Positions 5,115 through 5,357 of a DNA stretch of 5,357 nucleotides are shown piece by piece. Position numbers and translations under genes: made by a program. The notes beneath the pieces were generated by a model, which searched no databases, was not told where the DNA came from, and saw only the letters and a program-made list of their open reading frames with translations. The stretch's first letter is position 1. Every line of letters starts with the position of its first letter. This stretch comes from Alphaproteobacteria bacterium. GTDB taxonomy: Bacteria; Pseudomonadota; Alphaproteobacteria; UBA8366. The DNA lies in contig JABJCS010000776.1 in assembly GCA_018665505.1 (NCBI GenBank), positions 1 through 5,357 of the forward strand. The letters run 5' to 3'.

Positions 5115-5357
5115 TCGTCCCGACCGATGGCGTTCGCTCCCTTCAGCTCGTCGATATCGCCGTCGGAGAACCCCCAGGCAGAGAGAACTTCTTCCGTTTG
5201 TGCGCCGAAATCGGGTGGGCCGAATTTGACGCTGGAGGGGGTGCGGCTGAAGCGCGGCGCCGGACCCGGTTGCATGATCCCGTCCACCTCAACGAAACTG
5301 CCACGCGCCTTGTTGTGTGGATGCTCGGGCGCTTCGCTGAAATTGAGCACAGGGGCG
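5111..5357 (-). CDS. Alpha-methylacyl-CoA racemase-like CaiB/BaiF protein, C-terminal part
   Basis: The frame is open to the window edge, so the start lies beyond 5357. The GTG at 5350 is internal because the codons before it (ending Ala-Pro) continue the family pattern. The visible 80 or so residues show the C-terminal signature of alpha-methylacyl-CoA racemases and close CaiB/BaiF relatives: PVLNFSEAPEHPHNKARGSF, then an EVDGIMQPGPAPRFSRT segment and a TEEVLSAWGFSDGDIDELK end. Members interconvert R and S 2-methylacyl-CoA epimers so that branched acids can enter beta-oxidation. The catalytic His and Asp are in the missing N-terminal part. The last codon overlaps the next gene by 4 bp, so the pair forms an operon. 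Assignment as racemase rather than a CoA-transferase relative is likely but not certain. Confidence 0.85.
   Translation of the reverse strand, partial: APVLNFSEAPEHPHNKARGSFVEVDGIMQPGPAPRFSRTPSSVKFGPPDFGAQTEEVLSAWGFSDGDIDELKGANAIGRDE

Noticed and set aside
1..5357. CRISPR arrays, tRNA/rRNA genes, toxin-antitoxin pairs or defence genes
   Set aside because: No regularly spaced repeats, no tRNA-like cloverleaf and no recognisable defence or toxin domains were seen in either strand.

Overview
The window looks like a chromosomal piece of a fairly GC-rich proteobacterium, most likely an alphaproteobacterium. This is inferred from GC-biased codons in most genes, Shine-Dalgarno sites of the AGGA/GGGGAA type, and a gene set (MmgE/PrpD, TauD/TfdA, tandem CaiB/BaiF, PaaI-like thioesterase) common in Rhodospirillales-like genomes. 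No taxonomic marker gene is present, so the placement is tentative.

Left edge (1-104): the end of an insertion sequence. On the minus strand there is the first part of a transposase that I recognise as IS1595-like. It is preceded by a likely terminal inverted repeat ending at about 96 and by a hairpin that covers its ribosome binding site. Next (97-410) is a strikingly AT-rich patch, about 25% GC, holding one short membrane-protein frame. This frame may have lost its 5' end to the IS. Around 410 the composition returns sharply to host-like values. A second frame with a cationic tail ends at 507, directly against a possible terminator. This zone looks like a decaying or recently acquired accessory segment.

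Middle (566-2448): a PaaI-type hotdog thioesterase on the minus strand and an MmgE/PrpD family lyase-type protein on the plus strand are divergently transcribed from a 92-bp control region.

Right part (2631-5357): a small uncharacterised helical protein is followed by a TauD/TfdA-type 2-oxoglutarate/Fe(II) dioxygenase with a GTG start. The dioxygenase SD lies in the arm of an 8-bp inverted repeat. Converging on it, only 9 bp away, is a minus-strand operon of two class III CoA-transferase superfamily genes. The upstream one is the C-terminal part of an alpha-methylacyl-CoA racemase-like protein, joined to the next by an ATGA stop/start overlap.

Together the genes suggest catabolism of organic acids via CoA esters: CoA transfer or racemisation, thioester hydrolysis, a dehydratase/decarboxylase/epimerase-type step and oxidative attack by the dioxygenase. 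No substrate can be named from sequence alone. I see no convincing new defence or mobile system. The most interesting items are the IS end with its hairpin, the AT-rich patch beside it, and the SD-overlapping inverted repeat before the dioxygenase.
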